DNA of 64,000 nt from Pimelobacter simplex (GCF_024662235.1 NZ_CP096276.1:4092001-4156000); one strand, 5' to 3'. Positions 46,166 through 54,938 are shown, numbered from the stretch's first letter. Program-made: numbers and translations. Notes: a model not told the origin generated them from the letters alone.

Positions 46166-46960
46166 ATGGTGGATCTGCTGACCGACAAGGTCGTCGTACT
46201 GTCCGGAGTCGGCCCGGGGCTCGGTCGCTCCCTGGGCGAGGAGGCCGCGAAGATGGGGGCCGACCTCGTCCTGGCGAGCCGTACCCCCGAGCGCCTGGAG
46301 AAGATGGCCGAGGTGGTCCGGTCCTACGGGCGCCGCGCGCTCGTCGTCCCGACCGACATCACCGACGAGGACCAGCGCAAGGCGCTGGTGGAGGCCTCCC
46401 TCGACGAGTTCGGCAAGGTCGACTGCCTCATCAACAACGCGTTCGGCATCCCGCCGATGGACCCGATCAGCACGCTCGACCTCGAGGGCCTGCGCAACGC
46501 CAACGAGACCAACGTCTTCGCGCCGCTGCGCCTCTCGGCACTGTTCTCCGACGCGCTCGCCGCGACCGAGGACAAGGTCGGCGGCTCGGTGATCATGGTC
46601 AACTCCTGCGTCATCTACAGCAGCCAGCCCGAGTACTCCGGCTACAAGCTCTCCAAGGGCACCCTGGAGCACCTCGCGCAGTCACTCGCCACCGAGCTCG
46701 GCCCGCGCGGCATCCGGGTCAACAGCGTGGCGCCGTCCTACATCTACGAGGACGTCAACAAGGCCTACTTCGACTGGATCGCGCAGGAGTCGGGCCGCAC
46801 CCACGAGGACGTGTACGCCGAGAAGGCCGCGCCGACCGACCTCAAGCGGCTCGCGACCCCCGACGAGGTCGCCCGGGCGACGCTGTTCCTCGCCTCCGAC
46901 CTTGCCTCCGCGGTGACCGGGCAGATGCTCAACGTCGACTGCGGCGAGTTCCACGCATGA
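46166..46960 (+). CDS. SDR family oxidoreductase
   Basis: A classical short-chain dehydrogenase of 264 residues, using NAD(P)H. The dinucleotide motif is GVGPGLG at residues 14-20, the NNAFG motif is present, and the catalytic residues are Ser in VNSCV, Y160 and K164 in YKLSKG. A glycine of the usual TGxxxGxG is shifted but the loop is intact. The substrate is likely a hydroxy-lipid or steroid given the KstR-type box and the sulfotransferase partner, which is inference. It is probably leaderless, and its stop overlaps the next ATG by four bases. Confidence 0.9.
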   Translation: MVDLLTDKVVVLSGVGPGLGRSLGEEAAKMGADLVLASRTPERLEKMAEVVRSYGRRALVVPTDITDEDQRKALVEASLDEFGKVDCLINNAFGIPPMDPISTLDLEGLRNANETNVFAPLRLSALFSDALAATEDKVGGSVIMVNSCVIYSSQPEYSGYKLSKGTLEHLAQSLATELGPRGIRVNSVAPSYIYEDVNKAYFDWIAQESGRTHEDVYAEKAAPTDLKRLATPDEVARATLFLASDLASAVTGQMLNVDCGEFHA

Positions 46961-48114
46961 GCGAGCCCCGCCAGCGCGCGGACGTCGGCACCTTCGAGGA
47001 CATCTGCGAGGCGGCGACCCGCACCACCGGCCTGACCGACTTCGGCTTCGCCGACGCCCCAGGGCACGAGGAGGCGTTCCGGATCCTGGTCGAGGACCTC
47101 GGCTCGGCCGAGGCCGGGCTGACCGGGGTCGGCAACTACTTCATGCGCTCGCAGGTCAAGAGCGCGCTGGTGGCCCGGCTGCTCACCCAGGCCCGGTTCA
47201 CCGAGTTCCCGCAGCACGCCGACGTCGCGATCGAGCGGCCGATCTTCGTGCTCGGCCTCCCCCGGACCGGTACGACGGCGCTCAGCCGGCTGCTCTGCGC
47301 CGACCCGGCGAACCAGGGCCTGGAGATGTGGCTGACCGAGTTCCCCCAGCCGCGCCCGCCGCGGGAGACCTGGGAGGACGACCCCGTCTTCAACGCCATG
47401 CAGGCGGCGTTCCGCGAGCACCACATCACCAACCCCGAGTTCATGGGCATCCACTACTCCGACGCCACCGAGCCGGAGGAGTGCTGGCGGGTGCTGCGCC
47501 AGACCGGCAAGTCGCTCGGCTTCGAGTCGCTGGCCCACGTGCCGGCGTACTCGCGCTGGCTGGCGACCCAGCCGTGGACCGACGCCTACGAGCGGCACCG
47601 CCGGAACCTGCAGCTGATCGGCCTGAACGACCAGGACAAGCGCTGGGTGCTCAAGAACCCGTCGCACCTGATCGCGCTCGACGCGCTGCTGGAGGTCTAC
47701 CCCGACGCGCTGGTCGTGATGACCCAGCGCGACCCGGTCACCTCGGTCGCGTCGGCCTGCTCCCTGTCCGCCGAGGCGACCGACGGGCACTCGACGACCT
47801 TCGTCGGCGAGACCCTCGGGCGCGACCAGCTCGGCCACCTCACCCGGCAGTGGGACGCGTTCTGGCAGGCGCGGGAGAAGGCGGACGAGAGCCAGTTCTT
47901 CGACGTCGACTACCGCGGCTTCGTGCAGGACCCGGTCGGCACCGTCGGCGCGATCTACGACGCCTTCGGGCTGACCTGGAGCGCCGAGGCGCAGAGCGCC
48001 GTCCGCAAGCTCGACGACGAGTCGCGCAGCGGTCCGCGCCGCCCGGCCCACCAGTACGACCTCGCGGACTACGGCATCACCGAGGACGAGGTCCGCGCGT
48101 CGTTCGTGCGCTGA
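46957..48114 (+). CDS. Sulfotransferase family protein
   Basis: A 385-residue PAPS-dependent sulfotransferase of the Sulfotransfer_3 type. The 5'-phosphosulfate loop is FVLGLPRTGTTA at residues 97-108 and the 3'-phosphate-binding part is seen in RWVLKNPSHLIALDALL and VVMTQRDPVTSVAS. Members transfer sulfate to lipids or sugars and are numerous in mycobacteria. ATGA overlap with the SDR gene indicates translational coupling, so the two may act in sequence on one metabolite. The substrate is unknown. Confidence 0.88.
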   Translation: MSEPRQRADVGTFEDICEAATRTTGLTDFGFADAPGHEEAFRILVEDLGSAEAGLTGVGNYFMRSQVKSALVARLLTQARFTEFPQHADVAIERPIFVLGLPRTGTTALSRLLCADPANQGLEMWLTEFPQPRPPRETWEDDPVFNAMQAAFREHHITNPEFMGIHYSDATEPEECWRVLRQTGKSLGFESLAHVPAYSRWLATQPWTDAYERHRRNLQLIGLNDQDKRWVLKNPSHLIALDALLEVYPDALVVMTQRDPVTSVASACSLSAEATDGHSTTFVGETLGRDQLGHLTRQWDAFWQAREKADESQFFDVDYRGFVQDPVGTVGAIYDAFGLTWSAEAQSAVRKLDDESRSGPRRPAHQYDLADYGITEDEVRASFVR

Positions 48115-48133
48115 CCGGGCCGGCCGGGCGGGC

Positions 48134-48499
48134 TCAGCCCTGGCACAGGCAGAAGGGATGACCGGCCGGGTCGAGGAAGACCCGGAAGGTCGTCCCGGGC
48201 TGGTGCTCGTGCTTGGTCGCTCCGAGCGCGAGCACCGCCGCCTCGGCCTCGTCGAGGTCGTCGACGTCGACATCGAGGTGGACCTGCTGGGGCACCTCCT
48301 GGCCCGGCCACTGCGGGGGCCGGTAGGTGTCGGGATCGACGGCCTGGAAGTGGATGTGGTGCTCGCCCGAGGAGATCGAGATCCACACCCCCGGCTCGTG
48401 GACGCGCGACGGCCACCCGAGCAGGGCGCCGTAGAACTCCGCGAGCACGCGCGGGTCGGGACAGTCGAGGACGAATTGCGGACTGCGTGCGATGGCCAT
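48134..48499 (-). CDS. VOC family (glyoxalase-like) protein
   Basis: A 121-residue single-domain VOC protein: FVLDCPDPRVLAEFYGALLGW at the start and FRVFLDPAGHPFCLCQG at the end, a form very common in actinobacteria. The role is unknown; some bind drugs or act as lyases. The ATG at 48499 has a TAGCGT -10 six bases upstream, so it probably has its own leaderless transcript although it follows the PH-domain gene by nine bases on the same strand. Confidence 0.88.
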   Translation of the reverse strand: MAIARSPQFVLDCPDPRVLAEFYGALLGWPSRVHEPGVWISISSGEHHIHFQAVDPDTYRPPQWPGQEVPQQVHLDVDVDDLDEAEAAVLALGATKHEHQPGTTFRVFLDPAGHPFCLCQG

Positions 48500-48505
48500 G
48501 GACCG

Positions 48506-48511
48506 ACGCTA
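48506..48511 (-). promoter_or_regulatory. -10 element (TAGCGT) for the VOC gene
   Basis: On the minus strand TAGCGT is followed by six bases and ATG 48499. Its first three bases are the stop codon of the preceding gene. Confidence 0.5.
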
Positions 48512-49141
48512 GACCGGACCTCCGACAGAGCCGGCTGACGCGATCGCGGCGCGGGTCGCGGCGACGAAGTCGCGCGGGTCGTCGAGCCAGATCCCGAGCG
48601 CGACCGCGTCGACGACGCCCTTCGGCGTCGGGACCGGCAGGGGCTCGGCGAACACGAGCACCACGTTGACCCGGTTGTTGACCGGGACGTGGAGCTCGGT
48701 GCCGGCGTCGGTCTCGCGGGGGCGCAGGGTGCGGACCATGCCCTCGATGTCGCGGTCGTCGTAGCGCACCTCGGCGATCGCGGTCCACGGCACCGCGATC
48801 CGGGCGAGCGTGCCGAAGCGCACCGTCAGACCGGTCCGGGTGACCAGGTGCGGATAGACCTTGAGGCTGGCCAGGAGCCCGATCATCCAGACCAGGCCCC
48901 AGACGCCGACGACGAGCAGCGCGATCCGCACGCCCTCCCACGGCACCAGCACGTGGGCGATCGGGAGCTCGCACGCCGAGCCGAAGATCCACAGCCACAT
49001 CACCGGCGTCACCATCCGGCTGTAGCCCCAGCCCCTCGCCCCCTCCGGTACGTCGACCCGCCGGGCGAGCCAGCGGCCGAGCGCGACGTAGAGCCGGACC
49101 TCGAGCCGGACGAAGCGGCCGATGGCGCGCAGGGCGTTCAC
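48509..49141 (-). CDS. Hypothetical membrane protein with PH-like C-terminal domain
   Basis: A 210-residue protein. Two hydrophobic segments lie at about 45-65 and 70-95 (VMWLWIFGSACELPIAHVL and IALLVVGVWGLVWMIGLLASL), followed by a beta-rich domain of about 100 residues (LTVRFGTLARIAVPWTAIAEVRYDD, named by its IAVPWTAIAEVRY part) that resembles bacterial PH domains. GTG 49141 overlaps the MarR stop by four bases (GTGA), so it is coupled to the regulator and may be its target or an effector. I could not assign a named family. Confidence 0.7.
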   Translation of the reverse strand: MNALRAIGRFVRLEVRLYVALGRWLARRVDVPEGARGWGYSRMVTPVMWLWIFGSACELPIAHVLVPWEGVRIALLVVGVWGLVWMIGLLASLKVYPHLVTRTGLTVRFGTLARIAVPWTAIAEVRYDDRDIEGMVRTLRPRETDAGTELHVPVNNRVNVVLVFAEPLPVPTPKGVVDAVALGIWLDDPRDFVAATRAAIASAGSVGGPV

Positions 49142-49593
49142 GGCGTGCCCCAGTCCTGCTCGACGCGGGCCCGGAGCCGGTCGTTGACGAGCGTCAGCGT
49201 GCGGCGCAGGTCGCGGAGCTGGCGCTCGGAGAGCGCCCCGAAGAGGACCTCGTGCATCTCGGCGTAGCCGTCGACCATCGAGGTCAGCAGCGTGGTCCCG
49301 GTGTCGGTGAGGGTGACCAGGACGGCGCGCCGGTCGGTCGGGTGCGGGGCGCGGGCGACGTACCCGGTGGCGACGAGGCCGTCGACCAGTCCGGTGACGT
49401 TGCGCGGGGTGACCGCGAGCGCGTCGGCCAGCTCGCGCTGGGTGACCGGTCCCCCGCGCAGCACCCAGAGCAGGCGCGCCCGGGCCTCGGTGAGCCCGTC
49501 GCGCTCGAACGAGAGCTGCATGTCGCGGTGGAGCAGCACGACCAGCTCGAGGACCTGGTCGACGGCGGTGGGCTGACCCTGCTCGCGGCTCAT
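49138..49593 (-). CDS. MarR-family transcriptional regulator
   Basis: A 151-residue winged-helix regulator. The DNA-binding part is VTQRELADALAVTPRNVTGLVDGLVATGYVAR, seen here as its QRELADALAVTPRNVTGLVD core, and the wing RAPHPTDRRAVLVTLT has the conserved D-x-R. Helices at both ends form the dimer. It would respond to a small aromatic or lipid ligand. A palindrome just upstream of its ATG (49594-49614) suggests autoregulation. It is coupled to the PH-like membrane protein gene. Confidence 0.9.
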   Translation of the reverse strand: MSREQGQPTAVDQVLELVVLLHRDMQLSFERDGLTEARARLLWVLRGGPVTQRELADALAVTPRNVTGLVDGLVATGYVARAPHPTDRRAVLVTLTDTGTTLLTSMVDGYAEMHEVLFGALSERQLRDLRRTLTLVNDRLRARVEQDWGTP

Positions 49594-49614
49594 ATCGTGA
49601 AGGTACTACACGAT
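49594..49614. promoter_or_regulatory. Inverted repeat, likely MarR operator
   Basis: ATCGTG, nine bases, CACGAT, directly before the MarR ATG. On the minus strand TAGTAC lies in the spacer and may be the -10, so repressor binding would block it. Confidence 0.55.
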
Positions 49615-49731
49615 GCAGGCAATTCACATAAGTCAGGGAGCCCGAGCGCTGGCGACAGCCGTTCTCCGCGGCCGTCCACAGGCCCGGAAGCACTGGGTTT
49701 GGGCCTCCGGCGCCGCGCGCACACCGGTGCC

Positions 49732-50226
49732 ATGACCGTCACCGTGACCCTCGCCGTCCCCCACCGCTGGTCCACGCGCTCCGACCCGGCCTCCGGGCTG
49801 GTCCTGCACGCGCGGGCGCCCATGACGCCGCCGAGCGGGTTCGCGCCCGAGATCGTGGTCCGCACGACACCCGTCGCGGGCGACCTCGCGCGCTGGCGCG
49901 CCGAATCCCTCGCGGCCCTGGCCGGCCAGCTCGACGGCCTGGACGTCGAGGACACCGACCGGCTCGACCTCGACGGCCGCGCGGTGGTCTACCACCGCAT
50001 CGGGCACCGGCTGCGGCACCGGCTCGGGACGCTGGAGGTCGTCGCCGAGCAGTGGTCCTGGCTGGTCGACGGGGTCGGGGTGACGCTGACCGGGTCGGTG
50101 GCGCGCGCCGACTACGCCGACTACGCGGACGTCTTCGAGGAGGTCGCGGCGACGTTGGTGCCGGGCGTCAGCGCGCCGCCCGGGCCCGGACCCGGATCCG
50201 GGCGCCCCGGCGCGGGACGCTCGTGA
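49732..50226 (+). CDS. Hypothetical protein with a DcrB/LpqN-like domain
   Basis: A 164-residue cytoplasmic protein. The order of strands and helices, FAPEIVVRTTPV, then LARWRAESLAALAGQLDGLDV, then the strands GRAVVYHRIGHRLR and VVAEQWSWLVDGVGVTLTGSV, resembles the DcrB/LpqN (DUF1795) fold, seen in short lipid- or ligand-binding proteins. There is no signal peptide, unlike LpqN. No ribosome binding site is clear. The last 59 bases overlap the convergent P450 gene; the C-terminal Pro/Gly-rich tail (PPGPGPGSGRPGAG) lies in this overlap and may be an extension past an older stop. Confidence 0.65.
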   Translation: MTVTVTLAVPHRWSTRSDPASGLVLHARAPMTPPSGFAPEIVVRTTPVAGDLARWRAESLAALAGQLDGLDVEDTDRLDLDGRAVVYHRIGHRLRHRLGTLEVVAEQWSWLVDGVGVTLTGSVARADYADYADVFEEVAATLVPGVSAPPGPGPGSGRPGAGRS

Positions 50227-51592
50227 TGTTGCGGACCTTGGGCACGTCGGAGCCGACCGCGGTGACGTCGTACTGGCGGAAGACCTCGCGAAGCACCTCG
50301 ACGCCCTCCATGAGCGAGAAGCCGGCGCCGATGCAGCGGCGCACACCGCCGCCGAACGGAATCCAGACGTTGAGCGGCGGGGTCTGCGCGGCCGGGCCGA
50401 GGAAGCGCTCGGGGCGGAACACCTCGGGGTCGGGGAAGCTCTCGTCGCGCTGGTGGCTGACGATGATCGAGGGCCCGACGGTGGTGCCGGCCGGCAGGTC
50501 GAGGCCGCCGACGGTGGCCGGCTTCATCAGGGTCCGCACCACCATGGGGATGATCGGGTGCAGCCGCATCGACTCCTTGAGCGCGGCCTCGAGCCAGGCG
50601 TCGTCGCCCTCGTCGGCGGCGCGCTGGGCGCGGGCGACCAGGTCGGGGCGGTGGCCGATCTCGGCGAGCGCCCACGACAGGGCCGAGGCGGTCGTCTCGT
50701 GGCCGGCGAGCAGCAGCGTGACGAGCTGGTCGCGCAGCTCGATGTCGGAGAGCCCGTTCTCGCCGTCGGCGTCGTGGACCGACAGCAGCCGGGACAGGAC
50801 GTCGGTCCGCTCGTCGAGGTCGTCGGCGGCGCGGCGCTCGCGGATCTCGGCGTACATGAGGCGGTCGAGCTCGACCTGGTTGTCGACCGTGCGGCGCCAG
50901 GGGCCGAGCTTCTGCAGCCGCGGGTACGCCCAGCCGAGGAGGATCGCGGGGCTGATCTCGACGGTCTGGTTGACGGCGGGCCGCAGCCGGGCCAGCCGGC
51001 GCTCGTCGGTGACGCCGAAGACGACGCGGAGGATGACCTCGAGGGTGAGGGCGTTCATCCGCTCCAGCGCCCGGAAGGTCTCGTCCTCGCGCCAGCCGCC
51101 GATCTCGTCGGCGGCGACCTCGGCGACCATCGAGCGGTACCCGCGCAGTGCGTGGCCCAGGAACGCCGGCATGAGCAGCTTGCGGGCGCGGTGGTGGTCG
51201 GTGGAGTCCTGCAGCAGCAGCGAGTGCTGGCCCATGATCGGGCCGAGGATCGCGTTGCCGCGACCGGCATGGAAGACCTCGGGGTCCCCGGCGAAGATCT
51301 CCTTGGTCGCCTCGGGGGCGGTGAAGAGCACCAGCGGGCGGCCGCCGGGCACGAGGTTGAGGGTGAACGCGTCGCCGTACCGGCGCTGGAGCCAGGGGTG
51401 GAACTGGTGCCGGAAGCGCATCAGCGCGACCGTCTGGACCAGGGCCGGCCACCGCGGACCGGGCGGCAGCTGGTCGAGAGGCACGCGCGGCAGGCCGCTC
51501 CCGCCGACGACGCTCATCGACCGGAACCGGCTCATGGTGAGCGCGATCGTGTCGTCGGCAGGGGGCGCGGGTGCGGGGACCTCGGTCGTCAC
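50168..51592 (-). CDS. Cytochrome P450
   Basis: A 474-residue P450 monooxygenase. The I-helix oxygen-binding motif is LLLAGHETTASAL, the ExxR motif is in KESMRLHP, and the heme ligand is C420 in FGGGVRRCIGAGF. All are intact. Sequence style fits the CYP family that hydroxylates fatty acids, steroids or terpenoids (CYP102/110/1xx-like); a specific substrate cannot be assigned, and no ferredoxin gene is adjacent. GTG 51592 lies seven bases after a -10 element, so the message is probably leaderless. Confidence 0.93.
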   Translation of the reverse strand: MTTEVPAPAPPADDTIALTMSRFRSMSVVGGSGLPRVPLDQLPPGPRWPALVQTVALMRFRHQFHPWLQRRYGDAFTLNLVPGGRPLVLFTAPEATKEIFAGDPEVFHAGRGNAILGPIMGQHSLLLQDSTDHHRARKLLMPAFLGHALRGYRSMVAEVAADEIGGWREDETFRALERMNALTLEVILRVVFGVTDERRLARLRPAVNQTVEISPAILLGWAYPRLQKLGPWRRTVDNQVELDRLMYAEIRERRAADDLDERTDVLSRLLSVHDADGENGLSDIELRDQLVTLLLAGHETTASALSWALAEIGHRPDLVARAQRAADEGDDAWLEAALKESMRLHPIIPMVVRTLMKPATVGGLDLPAGTTVGPSIIVSHQRDESFPDPEVFRPERFLGPAAQTPPLNVWIPFGGGVRRCIGAGFSLMEGVEVLREVFRQYDVTAVGSDVPKVRNITSVPRRGARIRVRARAAR

Positions 51593-51599
51593 GAGGTCG

Positions 51600-51605
51600 A
51601 CGCTA
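51600..51605 (-). promoter_or_regulatory. -10 element (TAGCGT) for the P450 gene
   Basis: On the minus strand TAGCGT is followed by seven bases and GTG 51592. Confidence 0.5.
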
Positions 51606-51617
51606 CTCGCTGGTAGC

Positions 51618-54600
51618 TCAGTCCAACAGGCCGTCGCGCCGGGCGATCGCCGCCGCCTCGGTCCGCCCGGCCGCGCCGAGCTTGCCGAGGATGTTGGAGA
51701 CGTGGACGCTCACCGTCTTGGTGCTGATGAAGAGCTGCTTGCCGATCTCGCCGTTCGTCCGGCCCTCGGCGACGAGCGCGAGGATCTCGAGCTCGCGGGC
51801 GGTGAGGGTGACCGCAGGGGTCGCTCCGGGCGCGGCGGCGGGCGCCGTCGTCCCCTCGCCGACGAGGTCGGCGACGAGTGCGGGCGCGCCCAGCCTCTCG
51901 GCGAGGGCCCGTGCCGCGGCGGCCTCGTCGCGGGCCCGGGCGGTGTCGCCGAGGAGCCGGTGGATCTGGGCCGAGGCGGCGCGGATCCGGGCCTCCTCGG
52001 GGACGTGACCGAAGTCGACCGCACGGGTCAGGGCAGCCGACCAGGCGTCGACGAGCTCGTCGCGCGGGCCGGGGACACCGGCCAGCCAGCGGACCCGCAG
52101 GTGCTCGGCGAGCACCCGCGCCTCCCACATCTGTCCCTCGGGACCCCACGGGCTGCCCCGCTCACGGTGCCAGGCGAGGACGGCGTCACTGTCGGCACGG
52201 AGCTGGTCGGCCCGGTCGAGGAGGGTACGGCGCTCGGCGGCCGTGGCCCGCGGCATCGCCCGGGCGACGGCGTCGAGCGTGGTCGCGACCAGCCGCACCC
52301 GGCCGCCGAAGTGGTCGTGCCAGATCTGGGCGAGGACGCCGATCACCTCGTCGTACGTCGCGAGCGCGGTCGCCGCGTCGCCACGCAGCGCGGCCACCTC
52401 GATCTCGACCCCGGCCGCGAAGACCGCGACCCCGCCCTCGTCGCGCCACAGCCGGCGGAGCCGGGCCAGCCCGGCCCGGACCTCGTCGGGCGCGACACCG
52501 CGGGCGTTGAGCACGGCGTAGCGGGCGGGTTCGAGGATGCCGCGCGGGATGTCGGGCCCGGCCTGGTCGTCGACGACCGAGACGAGGGACAGGACGTCGT
52601 CCCAGTCGCCCAGGGCGTAGCGGATCCAGGTGAGCTGCCAGCGCGAGTCGATGACGTAGGGCGCCCAGACCAGGCCGATCCGGTCGACCCCGCCGAGGGC
52701 CGACTCGAACCACTGCACGGAGGGCGCCCAGTCGCCGGTGTCCTGGTAGGAGCGGCCGAGCAGCCACCGGCCGCGGACCTCGGCGTCGACCGCGCCGGCG
52801 GCGACCGCGTGGTCGACCGCGGCGACGAGCGCCTCGCGCAGCCGGCTCTGCTCGTCGCCGTCGGCGATCTTGACCCGCAGCCCACCGAGGGTGGTGACGA
52901 TGTCGGCGGTCAGCGCCGGCATCGCGAGGCGCTCGGCGAGGGCCAGCGCCTCGGTCGCGAACGCCTCGGCCTCGTCGGCGCGGTCGGGGTGGTAGCTGAC
53001 CAGGATCCGGGCGTGGGCCGCGAGGATCTTGGCGCGCAGCATGCTCTCGCCGGGCGGGCTCAGCGCGACCGCCTCGGACGAGAGCGCGACCGCGTCGAGC
53101 GCGATCTCGGTCATCATCAGGATGTCGGCATAGCGGCTGAGCATCCGGGCGCGGGCCGCGTCGGGCATCCCCTCGGGCTGCCGGGCGGTCGCCGAGAGCT
53201 GGGCGCCGAGCAGCTGGGCCGCGCGCAGCGCGTCGCCGCCGGCGGTGAGTGCGTCGGCCGCCTTGACCACGATCTTGGCGCGGTCGATGTCGATGCGCTC
53301 GCCCCGCTCGGGGTCCTCGAGCAGCTCGAGCGCCTGCTGGAAGTGGTCGGCCGCCTCGTCGGGGCCGCCCACCTCCATCGCCTCGTCGCCGGCCTCGACG
53401 CTCGCGGTCGCCGCGCGGTCGAGGTCGTTGGCGCGGCGGGCGTGGAGCGCCAGCTCGGCGGCGGTCCCGAGGCCGGGGCTGCCGGCGAGCGCGTCGGCGT
53501 ACCGGGCGTGGAGCCGGACCCGCTCGCCGGGCAGCAGGTCGTCGTAGACGGCCTCGCCGAGCAGCGCGTGCCGGAAGGAGTAACGGTCGCCGCCGGCCTC
53601 GAGGACGTTCATCTCGACCGCCTGGCGCACACCGTCGTCGAAGGCCCCGGCGGAGAGGTCGGCCGTGCCGGCGAGCAGGTCGTGGGAGACCCGGCGACCC
53701 GCCACGCTCGCCACCCGTACGACGTGGCGCGCGGCCTCGCCGAGCCCGTCCAGGCGGACCAGCAGCAGGTCCGCGAGGTCGTCGGGCACGTCGGCGCAGT
53801 GGCCGGAGGCGACCAGCTCCTCGACGAAGAAGGCGTTGCCCTCGGCGCGCTCGACGATCCGGGCGACGGCACGGGCGTCGAGCCCGCGGGGCTGGAGCTC
53901 GCGCACCAGCGCCCGGACGGCCGTCTCGGGCAGCGGAGCGAGCGGCAGGCGCGCGACCTGCGGCAGCCGGGACCACTCCGCCACCTGCCGGCGCAGCGGG
54001 TGCCGGCGGTGGAGGTCGTCCGAACGGTACGACGCGACGATCGCGACGGGCTGCTCGAAGGTGCGGGTGAAGAGGTAGCCGAGCATGTCCCGGGTGGACT
54101 GGTCGGCCCAGTGCAGGTCCTCGACGACGAGGAGCACGGGCGCCTCGGCGGCCGCGGCCTCGAGCATCGCCTGGACCGCGCCGAAGGTGTCCCCGCGATC
54201 GGTCGCGCGGCGGTGCTCGTCGTCGGACTCGCCCGCCGAGCGCGTACGCCGGCCGGGCCGGAGCCGCTCGAGCGCCGGGTGCTGCGCGGCGACCTCGTCG
54301 ACGAGCGCGGGCCGCTGGGTCGCGATCCGCCCCAGCACCTCGCTGAACGGGAGGTACGGCAGGGCGCTGTCGCCGAAGTCGAGGCAGTGGCCGGCCAGCA
54401 CCTGCCAGTCGCGCTCGAGCGCGTGGTCGCGCAGGGCACGCAGCAGGCGGGTCTTGCCGACGCCGGCGTCCCCCGAGAGGAGCACCACCCGGTGGGGGGT
54501 GCCGGTCTCGGCCGACCGGACGGCGTCGTCGAGCACCGCGCTCGCCTCAGCGAGCTCGGCGTCGCGCCCGACCATGGTCAGGCTGCTGTGTGCGGCCACG

Positions 54601-54656
54601 GGCACCATCATGGCGCCGCGGACCGACACCGCGCTCACCGCGGTCACCGCGGTCAC
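51618..54656 (-). CDS. Large ATP-binding LuxR-family regulator (LAL type)
   Basis: About 1012 residues. An N-terminal AAA-type ATPase has Walker A LLSGDAGVGKTRLL near residue 60 and VLLVVEDLHWADQSTRD as Walker B. A long helical TPR-like region follows (about 380-880) and ends with a LuxR helix-turn-helix (LTARELEILALVAEGRTNGEIGKQLFIS, named by its LVAEGRTNGEIGKQL part). Such MalT-type regulators sense a ligand through the middle region. GTG 54656 has AGGAG nine bases upstream; ATG 54611 is the alternative. The first residues repeat VTAV, from a GGTGACCGC tandem. It may control the P450 or itself; nothing proves it. Confidence 0.88.
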   Translation of the reverse strand: MTAVTAVSAVSVRGAMMVPVAAHSSLTMVGRDAELAEASAVLDDAVRSAETGTPHRVVLLSGDAGVGKTRLLRALRDHALERDWQVLAGHCLDFGDSALPYLPFSEVLGRIATQRPALVDEVAAQHPALERLRPGRRTRSAGESDDEHRRATDRGDTFGAVQAMLEAAAAEAPVLLVVEDLHWADQSTRDMLGYLFTRTFEQPVAIVASYRSDDLHRRHPLRRQVAEWSRLPQVARLPLAPLPETAVRALVRELQPRGLDARAVARIVERAEGNAFFVEELVASGHCADVPDDLADLLLVRLDGLGEAARHVVRVASVAGRRVSHDLLAGTADLSAGAFDDGVRQAVEMNVLEAGGDRYSFRHALLGEAVYDDLLPGERVRLHARYADALAGSPGLGTAAELALHARRANDLDRAATASVEAGDEAMEVGGPDEAADHFQQALELLEDPERGERIDIDRAKIVVKAADALTAGGDALRAAQLLGAQLSATARQPEGMPDAARARMLSRYADILMMTEIALDAVALSSEAVALSPPGESMLRAKILAAHARILVSYHPDRADEAEAFATEALALAERLAMPALTADIVTTLGGLRVKIADGDEQSRLREALVAAVDHAVAAGAVDAEVRGRWLLGRSYQDTGDWAPSVQWFESALGGVDRIGLVWAPYVIDSRWQLTWIRYALGDWDDVLSLVSVVDDQAGPDIPRGILEPARYAVLNARGVAPDEVRAGLARLRRLWRDEGGVAVFAAGVEIEVAALRGDAATALATYDEVIGVLAQIWHDHFGGRVRLVATTLDAVARAMPRATAAERRTLLDRADQLRADSDAVLAWHRERGSPWGPEGQMWEARVLAEHLRVRWLAGVPGPRDELVDAWSAALTRAVDFGHVPEEARIRAASAQIHRLLGDTARARDEAAAARALAERLGAPALVADLVGEGTTAPAAAPGATPAVTLTARELEILALVAEGRTNGEIGKQLFISTKTVSVHVSNILGKLGAAGRTEAAAIARRDGLLD

Positions 54657-54675
54657 GTGCCGGCGTCTCCTGCGC

Positions 54676-54828
54676 TCAGCGGGAACGGCGCTCGATGCTG
54701 GGGTCGGCCGCCGCGATCCGGCGCAGCCACGACGAGCGGGTGCGCCCGGCGCGGCTGGCGGCCATGCCACGGGTGGCAAGCTGACGGCGGTAGCTGGTCT
54801 CTGCGTTGGTGAAGTAGTCGCTGCTCAT
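54676..54828 (-). CDS. Small hypothetical protein, 50 residues
   Basis: A short basic protein that begins MSSDYFTNAETSYRRQLA and ends SIERRSR. No family is recognised; similar short Arg-rich proteins occur beside regulators in actinobacteria. There is no ribosome binding site, but the codon pattern (G or C at third positions) is coding-like through its length. It lies 19 bases before the large LuxR-type regulator on the same strand, so it may be the first gene of that unit. It could be chance, so confidence is moderate. Confidence 0.5.
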   Translation of the reverse strand: MSSDYFTNAETSYRRQLATRGMAASRAGRTRSSWLRRIAAADPSIERRSR

Positions 54829-54847
54829 GTCGTAGAGACTCGTCGTC

Positions 54848-54902
54848 TGAGGTAGGCACCCACATCGGGCAACCGCCTTAGGCACCCCCTCGGCCTACCT
54901 CA
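54848..54902. repeat. Inverted and direct repeats in a divergent promoter region
   Basis: TGAGGTAGGC (54848-54857) and GCCTACCTCA (54893-54902) are perfect inverted repeats. TAGGCACCC occurs twice in direct orientation (54853-54861 and 54879-54887). They lie between divergent genes (54828 minus and 54939 plus) and may bind a regulator. Confidence 0.45.
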
Positions 54903-54938
54903 TTTGCGGGTGGGTCGCGGGTGCGATGATGGCCCGCG

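Noticed and set aside
54848..54902. Possible DtxR/IdeR iron box
   Set aside because: Half-sites resemble AGGTNAGG but the required 19-base spacing and the TTAGG ends are not met, so it was reported only as repeats.
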